Source of the DNA: Lolium rigidum
Lineage: Eukaryota > Streptophyta > Magnoliopsida > Poales > Poaceae
Length of the DNA: 64,000 nt
NCBI RefSeq assembly: GCF_022539505.1
Contig: NC_061514.1
Span: forward strand, 248,174,124-248,238,123
Direction: 5' to 3'
Positions within the stretch are counted from its first letter, which is position 1, and each line of letters opens with the position of its first letter. The notes below the pieces were generated by a model that ran no database searches, had not been told where the DNA came from, and saw only the letters and a list, made by a program, of their open reading frames with translations. Both the position numbers and the translations under genes were made by a program. Below, one piece after another: positions 21,734 through 31,563 of this stretch.

Positions 21734-22267
21734 AGGAGCTGGCGATGCGCCTCCAGGTCCGCCTCGACGGTGGTGGGATCGCCGCCTGCGGTGAGCGGAG
21801 AGCTCAGTTTTGCCCGGACTGCTTCCAGCCGGGATGGTGGCGCGGGCTGCTTTGGGCCCGAGCCGGACGCGTGGCTGTCGACGTTGCGCTCCAAGTTGGG
21901 GCCGCGGACGCGCGCGGACTTGGTGGGCTGCTCGTCGCCGGTGGTCATGACCTGCACGATGCAGGGGCTGGCGAGAGCACTGCTGGTGCCGGCTCCTAGA
22001 GGAGGGCTTGCGCAGCACAGCACCTGCCGCGGGTAGCGCGGCGGTGCGACGGTAGCGACGTAGACGTCGTGGCCGCCGAAGGAGATGACGCTGCCGCCGG
22101 CAGGGAAGGGCCTGTCGGCGAAGCAGCCAGCGTTGTCGGCGACGCGGTCGAGGGAGCCGAATCTCCGGATCAAGCCTGAAGCGACCCGCTCGCCGGTGGT
22201 GATGGTGAGGCCCGTCCGGATGAAGACACCGGCCGCGGACGCTGAAGGCCCCACGGTGGGCGCCAAA
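21734..22267 (-). pseudogene. Tat-type Gypsy leader/gag start with primer-binding site, inverted copy
   Basis: This is the minus-strand counterpart of 1-189 plus 12517-12851, without the B insertion. The open frame (21709-22296, about 195 codons) is Ala/Pro/Ser/Gly-rich and shows no capsid motif. The primer-binding site TGGCGCCCACCGTGGGG is at about 22264-22248 on the minus strand, two bases from the LTR end. The frame is cut by element A at 21733. Confidence 0.7.
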
Positions 22268-23697
22268 TGTCGTGGTATCGTCACGGCATATGCCATAGGG
22301 TGGCTAAAGAAGGTGGTTCCTAGATGATCTCACGGCGGTATCCGGATGCGGGTATGGGCACGAGCGACACGGCGACGTACCCAGGTTCGAGGCCCTCCGG
22401 TGGAGGTAACACCTCTACTCCTGCTATGAGTGTATATGATGGTAGCACAGTACAAAGGTGCTCCTAGAGCTGTATCCGGCTGCTCCTGGGAGGCTAAGGT
22501 AGACGAAGGTCTCTCTCTCAGGGCAGCGCTAAGACTAGAATGAATAAGAAGTGATCGATCGTCCCCCGCATGAGGGGGTAGTGCAGCTTATATAGACGCT
22601 GGCACTTTACATAAGAGTCCCTAAGACCTAGTGGCCGGCTGGCCGGCTTCGGCTTCTGCTCCTTCCCGAGGCGTTGACGTCAGGAGCCGTTGAGGCCTCA
22701 TGGCCTGTCCCATCCGCTCGCCGGAGTCGGCGGCATGGAGAGGAGGGTGTCCCTGTCGCCATCATGACCTGTAGCCGTACGGCGCCATGATGCCTCGTCC
22801 GGCGGAGGCACTTGTTGCTCTACGGTGCTCCGCCCTTCTCGGAAAGTGAGATCAACGTGGACTTTAGGAGCCGGACTACCTTTCCAGTTCCTTCTCCTGC
22901 AAGCCTCACCAACCCGGACCTTATCAGGGAGAAACAAACCAAGCCGGATATAGCAAGTTGAAGCCAGCCCAGCCACAGCGCCGTCGGCTGCGACCAGGCC
23001 AGCGTGGACTTTGAACCAGCCGGCTCCCAAGGCGGTCGGCCACGGCTCCGGCCGGCTGCTCCTCGGCGGGCCTTTGCCGCGGGCCGACGAGCCTTGAGCC
23101 GGTTGTTCTTAGTCGTTTGCCCTACCCGGGGTCTTCCCCCGACTGACCAACCAGATCCAATCAGATCACGCGCGAACATCATAGCCGGTTGAGATGTTTC
23201 CATCACCTTTGCTAAGGTATCACCTTTATGGCGTACAATGTTATACAAAGCTAAATAGTGTTCTTGAAGGGTGGTTCCTCACAACCATTTATCCTTCCGA
23301 GAATCTTATCTCCGACCCCCCGATGGTGAAAGAACCATACGAAAGAAAGTACTTCTTAATTGTTATAATACCATCCTAAAAATAAGAATCTCCAGATTTC
23401 GATATAACCTGTTTGAGCCAACATACTTTCTCGGTTTTCCACAATAATTTTTGCCAAGACTTACGAGGATGAAGGACCGTGAGTCGTGATCATGGCTTCA
23501 CTCGTGACTTGCCTACGCCACCAGGGTCTCGCGCCATACCCGTTCTCGTCCTTTTCCCACTGGGCATATCGCTGGTTTATACGCGTCCCGAACGGTACCT
23601 TAATCAGTACGTTTAGTAGAGATCGAGCGGACTTGAGACTTGGAGTCAAGCGTTCAGCTCCCCTGCCCAGTGCCCAGCTCATTGTGTGCCGACAGGG
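22268..23697 (-). repeat. Probable Tat-type 5' LTR, far boundary uncertain
   Basis: The LTR end beside the primer-binding site is clear: TGTCGTGG on the plus strand at 22268. The far end is not certain. A candidate is CCGACA ending at 23697, which would give TGTCG/CGACA inverted ends and a length of about 1.43 kb; a change to AT-rich sequence at about 23190 is the alternative. No second LTR copy is available in the window to settle it. A 93-codon minus frame (23461-23742) lies in the doubtful part and has no recognisable domain. Confidence 0.45.
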
Positions 23698-24996
23698 TCC
23701 CATTCTAGTAACTGCACCGCTCCCTGTTCCTGTGGACGCCAACCCGTAGACTACAAGTAGGCCAGTCTACTCAACTCATATCTGATGCAATGCCTTACTT
23801 GGGCATATCAATCGGCAACGTAACGGTGAAAGAGAGTGAGCCTTCTTCCTAGCTACATGTTCCTAATCAACTTTTACTGCCACTGTCTTATCATGCCATA
23901 TATACCTTGGGATTAGATACACAATACCTAAATGTTGTCGGTGCGCCACAAAATTGCAACACCGAACATCTGCATAGGCTAGACACCATGGACAACCACT
24001 CCAATGAACACATCGTCGATGTCATATGAATTGACAAAAGAAAGTATCAAAAACACCTCAAATTTTATCATGTTAATCGAAAAAGCCGCCATAAAACCTA
24101 ATCTTATAAACGAACTCAAAGATCACGCTATTGCTACCCACGTAGCTTGGAAATTTTAAAAAAAATTGTGCATTTGTGGTGCACTTAACCATTTATTATT
24201 TGCGGTGTCTCATTGTGAAGAGCAAGCAACCTATAAGTCGGTCACCGGTCGCTCTGCAACGATATATTTCTCTCTCGGAGTTGATGATGAAAGATTGAGT
24301 ACCAAATGTGTATGTTTTATTGGACAAGAAGAGCTTTTATAAATAACACATTACACTCACCCACACGTATGGACACTCACTCCTATAAACGCATGCATAT
24401 GAACTATAGCCTTGTGAGCACCTTCGAGAGCCTAAGGCGGCAAATTTTGAGATTAACGAAGTCATAATAAACACCTCGCTGTTGACGGACACATCACCTA
24501 CCACTGAAAGAATAACGCCGTTGAGCTAGGCAAGATCTGAAAAAACAAAACAACCAGACCATCTTGCCTCTGTGTCGCGCGCTGTTCATACGTACTAGAT
24601 ATTCAATGAAATCAGGGTATTGCCCAAAGTGGAGCATAAAGGAGTGTTCAGGGACCGAAAATAGATATTTGGAGAGTACATGGACGAAATAGGCATTAAT
24701 TCAAGTTTTTCTTTTGACACTCAATTCCAAGTTTAAGTACAGGATGTAATCCACTTAGGTCATATGAATTCTACATATTTTCACTATTTTGTTCCTATAT
24801 CTCATACACGCTAGTGGAGTTCAGATCTGCAGCGTGGTCCATCTTCATGTCCATGTGGCCTACCGTCTCTTATTTCAATGGATATCAATCACTTGTCTCT
24901 AATAACACATCTGCTCCAAATCCTCCTTGTGACGTTGAGAGGAGTATGAGGTGGGTGCCTTCAAGCGTTGGCGTTTGCCGCTTAATCACCTCTGAC
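23698..24996. other. Gene-island flank upstream of the AAA-ATPase, no gene seen
   Basis: This is low-copy-looking, AT-rich sequence. A stretch at about 24350-24510 (TACACTCACCCACACGTATG and following) resembles a dispersed grass repeat that I recall but cannot name. I see no supported coding frame before the promoter. Confidence 0.4.
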
Positions 24997-25006
24997 TATA
25001 AAAGGG
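24997..25006 (+). promoter_or_regulatory. TATA box of the AAA-ATPase gene
   Basis: TATAAAAGGG lies 118 bases upstream of the chosen ATG (25115). Transcription would start near 25027-25035, leaving a 5' leader of about 80-90 bases. Spacing and sequence fit a plant core promoter. Confidence 0.65.
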
Positions 25007-25114
25007 AAGAGAGACTGAGATTCTTGGCACGCGAGCATTTGAACGATCATCGGTGTAGGCTCATACCACACGCAGAACACAAGACAGGCCGTGTCAGTAC
25101 TACTGGGTACCGCC

Positions 25115-26639
25115 ATGGATCATCTGCCACTAGCGATTATCCCGTCTTCGCCGGAAGGAAAGAGGGTCGTGGACGCGTACAAGAAGGCCGTGACCACGGT
25201 GGCCACGGCGACCGCGTACGTGATGCTGGCGCGCGGCATGGCGCGGGAGCTCCTGCCCGACGAGCTGCGCGCCGCGGTGCGCTGGGGCGCGGAGCTGGTG
25301 CGCGCCCGCCTCGGCCGCACCCGCGACAAGGAGCACCGCGAGACCAACACCGTCGTCATCCGCCGCAACGTCGAGTTCAACACCGAGAACCACCTCTTCT
25401 CCGCGGCGCTCACGTACCTGGCCAGCATCATCGACCCACGCACCATGCGCCGGCTCTGCGTCGCGCGCTCCAAGGACAAGGAGACCGGCCGACGGGAGCA
25501 GCAGCTGGAGCACAAGCCTGCGCATGGAGCCAGGGGGCTCAACCACCGACACCTTTGACGGCGTCGTGTTCACGTGGACGTCGGCCGGCAACGACGACAA
25601 CAAGGACGGCGGAGGCCACTGGGGTCCCCGCGAGACCACCCTGGAGCTCAGCTTCTACGCGGAGCACACGGACACCGCGCTTGAGAGGTACGTCACGTCC
25701 ACCGCGGAGCAGCTGCAGCGGCAAGACCGCTCGCTCAAGATCTTCCTGAACGAGGGGGGATGGAACGGCATCAACCACCACCACCCGGCCACGTTCGACA
25801 CCCTCGCCATGGACCTGTCCCTGAAGCAGGCCATCATCGATGACATCGACCGCTTCCTCAAGCGGAAGGAGTACTACCTGCGGATCGGCAAGGCGTGGAA
25901 GCGCGGCTACCTTCTCTACGGCCCGCCCGGCACCGGCAAGTCAAGCCTGGTCGCTGCCATGGCTAACTACCTCAGGTTCAACCTCTACGACCTCGATCTC
26001 TCCAAGGTGTACGACAACTCAAATCTTCACAGGCTGCTCATGGACATGCCCAATAAGTCCATCCTCGTCATCGAGGACATTGACTGCTGCTTCGACGCCA
26101 AGTCAAGGGAAAAGCGCAAGACGCCCAAGCCGCCGGCCGATGGCGACAACAACTCCATCGCCGCAGACGACGACAACGATGACGACGAAATGCACGACAT
26201 GGGAGCTTACCGCCAGCACAACATAACTCTTTCCGGGCTGCTCAACTTCATCGACGGGCTCTGGTCCACCAGCGGCGAGGAGCGCATCATCATCTTCACC
26301 ACCAACTACAAGGACCGCCTCGACCCGGCGTTGCTGCGGCCGGGCCGCATGGACATGCACATCCACATGGGCTACTGCGGCTGGGAAGCATTCCAGACGC
26401 TAGCCCACAACTACTTCGATGTGGACGACCATGCTCTGTTCCCGGAGATACAAGCTCTGCTAACCAAGGTGGAGGCGACCCCCGCTGAGGTGTCCGAGAT
26501 GCTGCTACGGAGCGAGGACGTCGAGACTGCGATGCCAGGGCTTGTGAAATTCCTCCAAGACAAGAAGAGGCGTGGTGGGATAAGGAAAGTGACAGAAATC
26601 AAGAACGACCAAGCAGCAGCAGAGAAGGAAATGAAGTAA
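25115..26639 (+). CDS. BCS1/ASD-type AAA-ATPase, one apparent frameshift
   Basis: This is a membrane-anchored AAA-ATPase of the plant BCS1-like (AAA-ATPase ASD, OM66-like) family, whose members sit in mitochondrial outer or ER membranes and respond to stress. The ATG at 25115 (GCCATGG context) gives the conserved N-terminal domain, with a hydrophobic anchor near residues 20-40 and [18 protein letters not shown] near 90-107. The C-terminal frame (25524-26639) has Walker A GPPGTGKS (25920-25943), Walker B ILVIEDID (from 26061), the second-region [18 protein letters not shown] with arginine fingers, and an acidic insert typical of the family (about 26140-26200). The two halves are one base out of register between about 25498 and 25515. 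Total length (1,525 bp, about 508 codons plus one base) matches the usual about 500 aa, so a single extra base is the likely defect. It could be a sequence error or a true null allele. No intron is needed. Confidence 0.85.
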
Positions 26640-27300
26640 ATGTTGTCGGTTTCGGCATCCTCTCTTTCAGGAATCCAAGTTATACGAGTCGTGACACGTT
26701 CAGGAAATCAGGAGTATGAAATATCTATCCGGCTTCTTCAGAGTATATGTTTTTCGCTTGTTGCTTATGTAATGCATGGTAAACATTCCCTATGTAATTC
26801 ACTAGTTGTATACTTGTGTTGGCTATATGTTTCTTCGAGCTTTCGGGTCTGTCTATCCTCAGGCGTCTTGAAATTACAAAATTCGCAGTGACTTCTAGTT
26901 TCAGCCATTGATAATGGATCCTGCATTGTGATGCTCTCGAATGAGACTGAAGTGGCACTTTGGGTTAATTAGCAACAGTGACAACACAGAAATCTGGAAT
27001 CCTAGTGATGTGAGTCGGAACATTTTCAGGGAATCGGGAGTATGAAATATCTATCTGGCATCTTCGAGTATACTACCTCTGTCCATCTTTTGATGTTAAA
27101 AATTTATCTGAATTCAAATGTATTTAGACACTCTTTAGTGCATAGATACACCTAAATTTAAACGAACCATGGGGCATCTATTAATGGACGAGGGAGTATG
27201 TTTTTGGCTTGTTGGTTTATGCAACGGTCCCTTTATGTAAATGTAAGCGTTCCCTATGTAATTGACTAGTTGTATACGTGTTGACTACTGTCTAATCACT
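26640..27300 (+). repeat. 3' flank of the AAA-ATPase with a tandem duplication
   Basis: About 130 bases at 26698-26830 (CAGGAGTATGAAATATCTATC and following) recur at about 27022-27290. The second copy is lengthened by the Stowaway element at 27073-27196. Both copies share CCCTATGTAATT and ACTAGTTGTATAC. The first copy probably lies in the gene's 3' untranslated region, although no clear AATAAA signal is visible. Confidence 0.75.
27073..27196. mobile_element. Stowaway-type MITE
   Basis: This is a 124-bp element with ends CTACCTCTGTCCA and TGGACGAGGGAG (imperfect inverted repeats of the Stowaway CTCCCTC-type) flanked by TA. The paralogous flank copy at about 26750-26760 reads GAGTATATGTTTTT, exactly the expected empty site. 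It has no coding capacity and would need a Tc1/mariner transposase in trans. Confidence 0.88.
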
Positions 27301-28160
27301 TTTGCTTCAGTGCACCCCCTCCCCCAAAACTTAAGGTAAACACATTAGTGGCCCACATCTCCCCATACCCCTTCATAATTAAGGGTACGATGCGAATTAG
27401 GGAATAATTAAAAGTGTACTACAACCCATTTAAGTCCGTATGCATGTACACTTGATATCGTCGTTTTGTATGGGGAACTCCTCGTCAATGGAGTCCCCTT
27501 GTGGGTGTCGTTCTTGATCTTCGCGGGGACCGGAGTGAGACGAAGACGGAGGTGTAGTCGTCGTCAATGTGTTGCAAGTTTTGTATAGGGAACTCCTTGT
27601 CAATGGACTCCAGGTGCTGCCGCCGTAGAGGCCACGGCCCACAGCCATGGTAGGCTGGTCGGCGACAGGAAGGCCAGGAAGGAGATTGCTGATTCTGGAG
27701 GCGGCGAGGGCGTCGAGGCGGGTGCGCTAGCTGCTGCGAGGGGAGGACGAGGATGAAGAGGAGTTCCACGGTGAAGTTCGGTGCATGTCGGGTCTTCTCA
27801 GGGTCTGCCGCGGCCATGGCGAACCCACCGGCCGCTCGATCCATTGTGCTCATCCTTGACTGCACGTCTCTCATGCACCTCTAGACTAGGGAGCTCGTCC
27901 TCTGCTCTCTCCCCATGGCCGGCACGACGCGGGGATGAAGAGGTTATGTGGGATGTGGGAGATCGTGCATCGGCCTGGACTTATCGTATACGAATACGTG
28001 TATGTACGCAGGGGTTGAATCTGGATCTTGCGGGCCAACATAATTTAATCGGGAGAATTGTACTTAACTATGGTAAAAAGACCATATTACCCTTTTAAAA
28101 TTTTGTTAGGGGAGAGCACTGAAGCACAACTCCTGTCTAATGTGTTACTCTATTTCTCAT
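27301..28160. other. No supported gene; contains a 34-bp direct repeat
   Basis: Copies of GTTTTGTATGGGGAACTCC and the following bases occur at 27463-27496 and, with three changes, at 27578-27611. Overlapping minus-strand frames (27430-27648, 27485-27874) show low-complexity residues and no domain. The stretch could be a degraded gene end, but nothing identifies it. Confidence 0.35.
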
Positions 28161-28459
28161 CACTGCCCAAAAAACAGTCTTTGCCGTGAAGAAAGAACAC
28201 ACGGCAAATCCCTGGTCATGGTAAACCAGATCAAAACACACGGCAACGGTATTGCACACAACACAATCGAAAATACACTCGGCAAAGAATTACACAAGCC
28301 AAAAAAAACTGAAAACACACGGTAGAGGAAATATAAGCGGCAAAGTCACGGATCGGTGACCTAGATGACCGTGTTTGAACGAGCAGTTACGACGGCTGAG
28401 CTTTGTCATGTCTTGCGGCAAAGAGTGAGGGCCACATCGATGCCCCCTTACCACACGCG
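28161..28459. mobile_element. CACTA-like terminal fragment
   Basis: It starts CACTGCCCAAAAAACAG, close to a CACTA terminal repeat, and is followed by several copies of ACGGCAAA / TTTGCCGTG and CGGCAAAG (28180-28430). Such short subterminal repeats are typical of grass CACTA elements. No opposite end was found, and the fragment stops where the LINE tail begins. Confidence 0.5.
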
Positions 28460-29340
28460 TTTTTTTTGACAACCTTACCGTAGGGGAAGCTCCTTCGGTG
28501 TAAATTTTATATTAAGATAAACTCACATGGTGCAGAAGAATAGGGGTTACCTCAAGGTGGGAAGTAGTGAAAAAGAAGGTACATGAAAACTTATACAAAG
28601 ATATGAAGCAACCAGTCAATGAGTGGCTGAACTAAAGCTGCTTTAACTTTGAATTGGTGAAGCATCAGATCACTTGAGAAACCAACTCTCCATTGACCAA
28701 CAGAAGAAGCCTGCTCTTGAAATATGAAATCATTTCGAACTCTCCAAATATTCCAAGCTGCACAAGCTACTACCTCCATAAAGCAAGGGCCACAGATCCC
28801 GGTGAATATCAATGGCCTCACAGCAATGACTTGCAAAAGAGCACTCAAAAAGCAAATGATCTCTGGTTTCTAGGTGATGTGACATGCAAAGAACACACTC
28901 ATCACCAGATTCTAATTGCCACTGCTTACGGTTCATCAAATCTCGGGTGTTTAGCCGGTCATGAACAAGTAACCAAGTGAAAACTTTCAGCTTAGGGAGC
29001 AGTTTAGATTTCCACAAGGCTTTAAGGGCTGTATTAGTCAGTAGTTGAGTGAAAAAAAAATGATAAAACTTAGCAGGAGCATAATTGGATCCACCCCAAG
29101 CGAATTTCCTTTGATCAGTGGTGTTGTTACTTAATGGCGCCTTAATAAGCAGCTGAGAAACATGCTGAAATTCTTGATAAGCTTCATTCGACAAGGGCAA
29201 GTAAGAGTGAGAAGAAAAGTCAATCGAAGCATGTATGCTAGCCACCAAAACATCCTCATCAATGACGTAAGAAAATAGCCAGGATAACTTGTCACACAGT
29301 AATTCCCCACTAGACCAAAAATCTTTCTAAAAGATTACCG
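28460..29340 (-). pseudogene. 3' part of a LINE (L1-type) retrotransposon, zf-RVT domain
   Basis: Two minus-strand frames (28730-29248 and 28591-28848) make up the C-terminal end of a plant L1-type ORF2. The first carries the reverse-transcriptase zinc-binding domain, with KLLPKLKVFTWLL, DECVLC and DHLLFECSF in order. The second continues with AAWNIWRVRNDFIF, a motif common after this domain. The frames are out of register near 28800. A T run at 28460-28467 is a minus-strand poly(A) tail and marks the 3' end. The endonuclease and RT core are missing, so this is a 5'-truncated dead copy, as most LINE insertions are. Confidence 0.75.
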
Positions 29341-29346
29341 TGGTAC

Positions 29347-30841
29347 TGATACGTCTCAAACGTATCTATAATTTCTTATGTTCCATGCTACTTTTATGAT
29401 GATACTCACATGTTTTATACACATTATATGTCATATTTATGCATTTTCCGGCACTAACCTATTGACGAGATGCCGAAGAGCCAGTTGGTGTTTTCTGCTG
29501 TTTTTGGTTTCAGAAATCCTAGTAAGGAAATATTCTCGGAATTGGACGAAATCAACGCACAGGGTCCTATTTTTGCACGAAGCTTCCAGAAGTCCGAGGG
29601 AGAGACGAAGTAGGGCCACGAGGCGCCGCCCCAACAGGGCGGCGCGGCTAGCAAGGGGCCCGCGCGGCCCTGTTGTGTGGGGCCCCCGTGGCGCCTCTTG
29701 ACCTGCCCTTCCGCCTACTTAAGGTCTTCGTCGCGAAACCCCCAGTACCGAGAGCCACGATACGGAAAACCTTCCAGAGACGCCGCCGCCAATCCCATCT
29801 CGGGGGATTCAGGAGATCGCCTTCGGCACCCTGCCGGAGAGGGGAATCATCTCCCGGAGGTCTCTTCACCGCCATGATCGCCTCCGGATCGATGTGTGAG
29901 TAGTTCACCCCTGGACTATGGGTCCATAGCAGTAGCTAGATGGTCGTCTTCTCCTCATTGTGCTATCATGTTAGATCTTGTGAGCTGCCTATCATGATCA
30001 AGATCATCTATCCGTAATCCTACATGTTGTGTTTGTTGGGATCCGATGAATATTGAATACTATGTCAAGTTGATTATCAATCTATCATATATGTTATTTA
30101 TGTTCTTGCATGCTCTCCGTTGCTAGTAGAGGCTACGGCCAAGTTGATACTTGTGACTCCAAGAGGGAGTATTTATGCTCGATAGTGGGTTCATGCCTCC
30201 ATTAAATCCGGGACGGTGACGAGAAAGTTCTAAGGTTGTGGATGTGTTGTTGCCACTAGGGATAAAACATCGATGCTTTGTCTAAGGATATTTGTGTTGA
30301 TTACATTACGCACCATACTTAATGCAATTGTACGTTGTTTACAACTTAATACTTGGAGGGGTTCGGATGATAACTCTGAAAGTGGACTTTTTAGGCATAG
30401 ATGCATGTTGGATAGCGGTCTATGTACTTTGTCGTAATGCCCTGATTAAATCTCATAGTACTCATCATGATATATGTATGTGCATTGTTATGCCTTCTTT
30501 ATTTGTCAATTGCCCAATCTGTAATTTGTTCACCCAACATCTGCTATCTTATGGGAGAGACACCACTAGTGATCTGTGGACCCCGGTCCTATTCTTTACA
30601 TCTGAAATACAATCTGCTGCAATTGTTTTTTACTGTTCTTCGCAAACAATCATCATCTTCCACACAATACGTTTAATCCTTTGTTTACAGCAAGCCGGTG
30701 AGATTGACAACCTCACTGTTATGTTGGGGCAAAGTTCTGTGATTGTGTTGTGCAGGTTCCACGTTGGCGCCGGAATCCCTGGTGTTGCGCCGCACTACAC
30801 TCCTCCGCCATCAACCTTCAACGTGCTTCTTGACTCCTACT
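29347..30841 (+). repeat. Athila-type D LTR, plus strand, missing its 3' end
   Basis: It begins TGATACGTCTCAAACG and follows the D2 5' LTR (37745-39339) until about 100 bases before the LTR end. There it joins an inverted LTR with the shared bases ACT (30839-30841). The five bases before it are GGTAC. Confidence 0.85.
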
Positions 30842-31563
30842 TGACATAGTATTCAATATCGGATCCCAACAAACACAACATGTAGCATTACAAATAGATG
30901 ATCTTGATCATGATAGGCAGCTCACAAGATCTAACATGATAGCACAATGAGGAGAAGACAACCATCTAGGTACTGCTATGGACCCATAGTCCGAGGGGTG
31001 AACTACTCACACATCGATCCGGAGGCGATCATGGCGATGAAGAGACCTCCGGGAGATGATTCCCCTCTCCGGCAGGGTGCCGGAGGCGATCTCCTGAATC
31101 CCCCAAGATGGGATTGGCGGCGGCGGCGTCTCTGGAAGGTTTTCCGTATCGTGGCTCTCGGTACTGGGGTTTTCGCGACGAAGGCTTTAAGTAGGCAGAA
31201 GGGTAGGTTTATGGGCAACACGAGGGTCCCACACATCAGGGCGGTGCGGCCCCACCCTTGGCCGCGCGGCCCTGGCGTGGCGTCGCCTCGTCGCCCCACT
31301 TCGTAATCCTTTCGGTCTTCTGGAAGCTTCGTGGAAAAATAAGACCCTGGGCGTTGATTTCGTCCAATTCAAAGAATATTTCCTTTGTAGGATTTCTGAA
31401 ACCAAAAACAGCAGAAAACAGACAAGCGGCTCTTCGGCATCTCGTCAATAGGTTAGTGCCGAAAAATGCATAATAATGACATATAATGTGTATAAAACAT
31501 GTGAGTATTATCATAAAAGTAGCATGGAACATAAGAAATTATAGATACGTTTGAGACGTATCA
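30842..31563 (-). repeat. Athila-type D 3' LTR, minus strand, truncated
   Basis: This is the reverse complement of the first about 720 bp of the D LTR. It ends CGTATCA at 31563 and is followed by the polypurine tract in reverse, so it is the 3' LTR of the minus-strand interior that continues to 33942. Its outer part was lost at the junction with the plus-strand LTR. Confidence 0.85.

Noticed and set aside
23461..23760. Possible organelle-derived insert
   Set aside because: The base composition and frames made me consider it, but I could not match it to any organelle gene; it may simply be the far part of the Tat LTR.
24814..25749. 311-codon plus frame across the AAA-ATPase start
   Set aside because: It is a shadow of the real N-terminal frame; it begins upstream of the TATA box and has arginine-rich low-complexity content.
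27485..27874. 129-codon minus-strand gene
   Set aside because: No domain, biased composition, and overlapping frames of equal length on the same strand.
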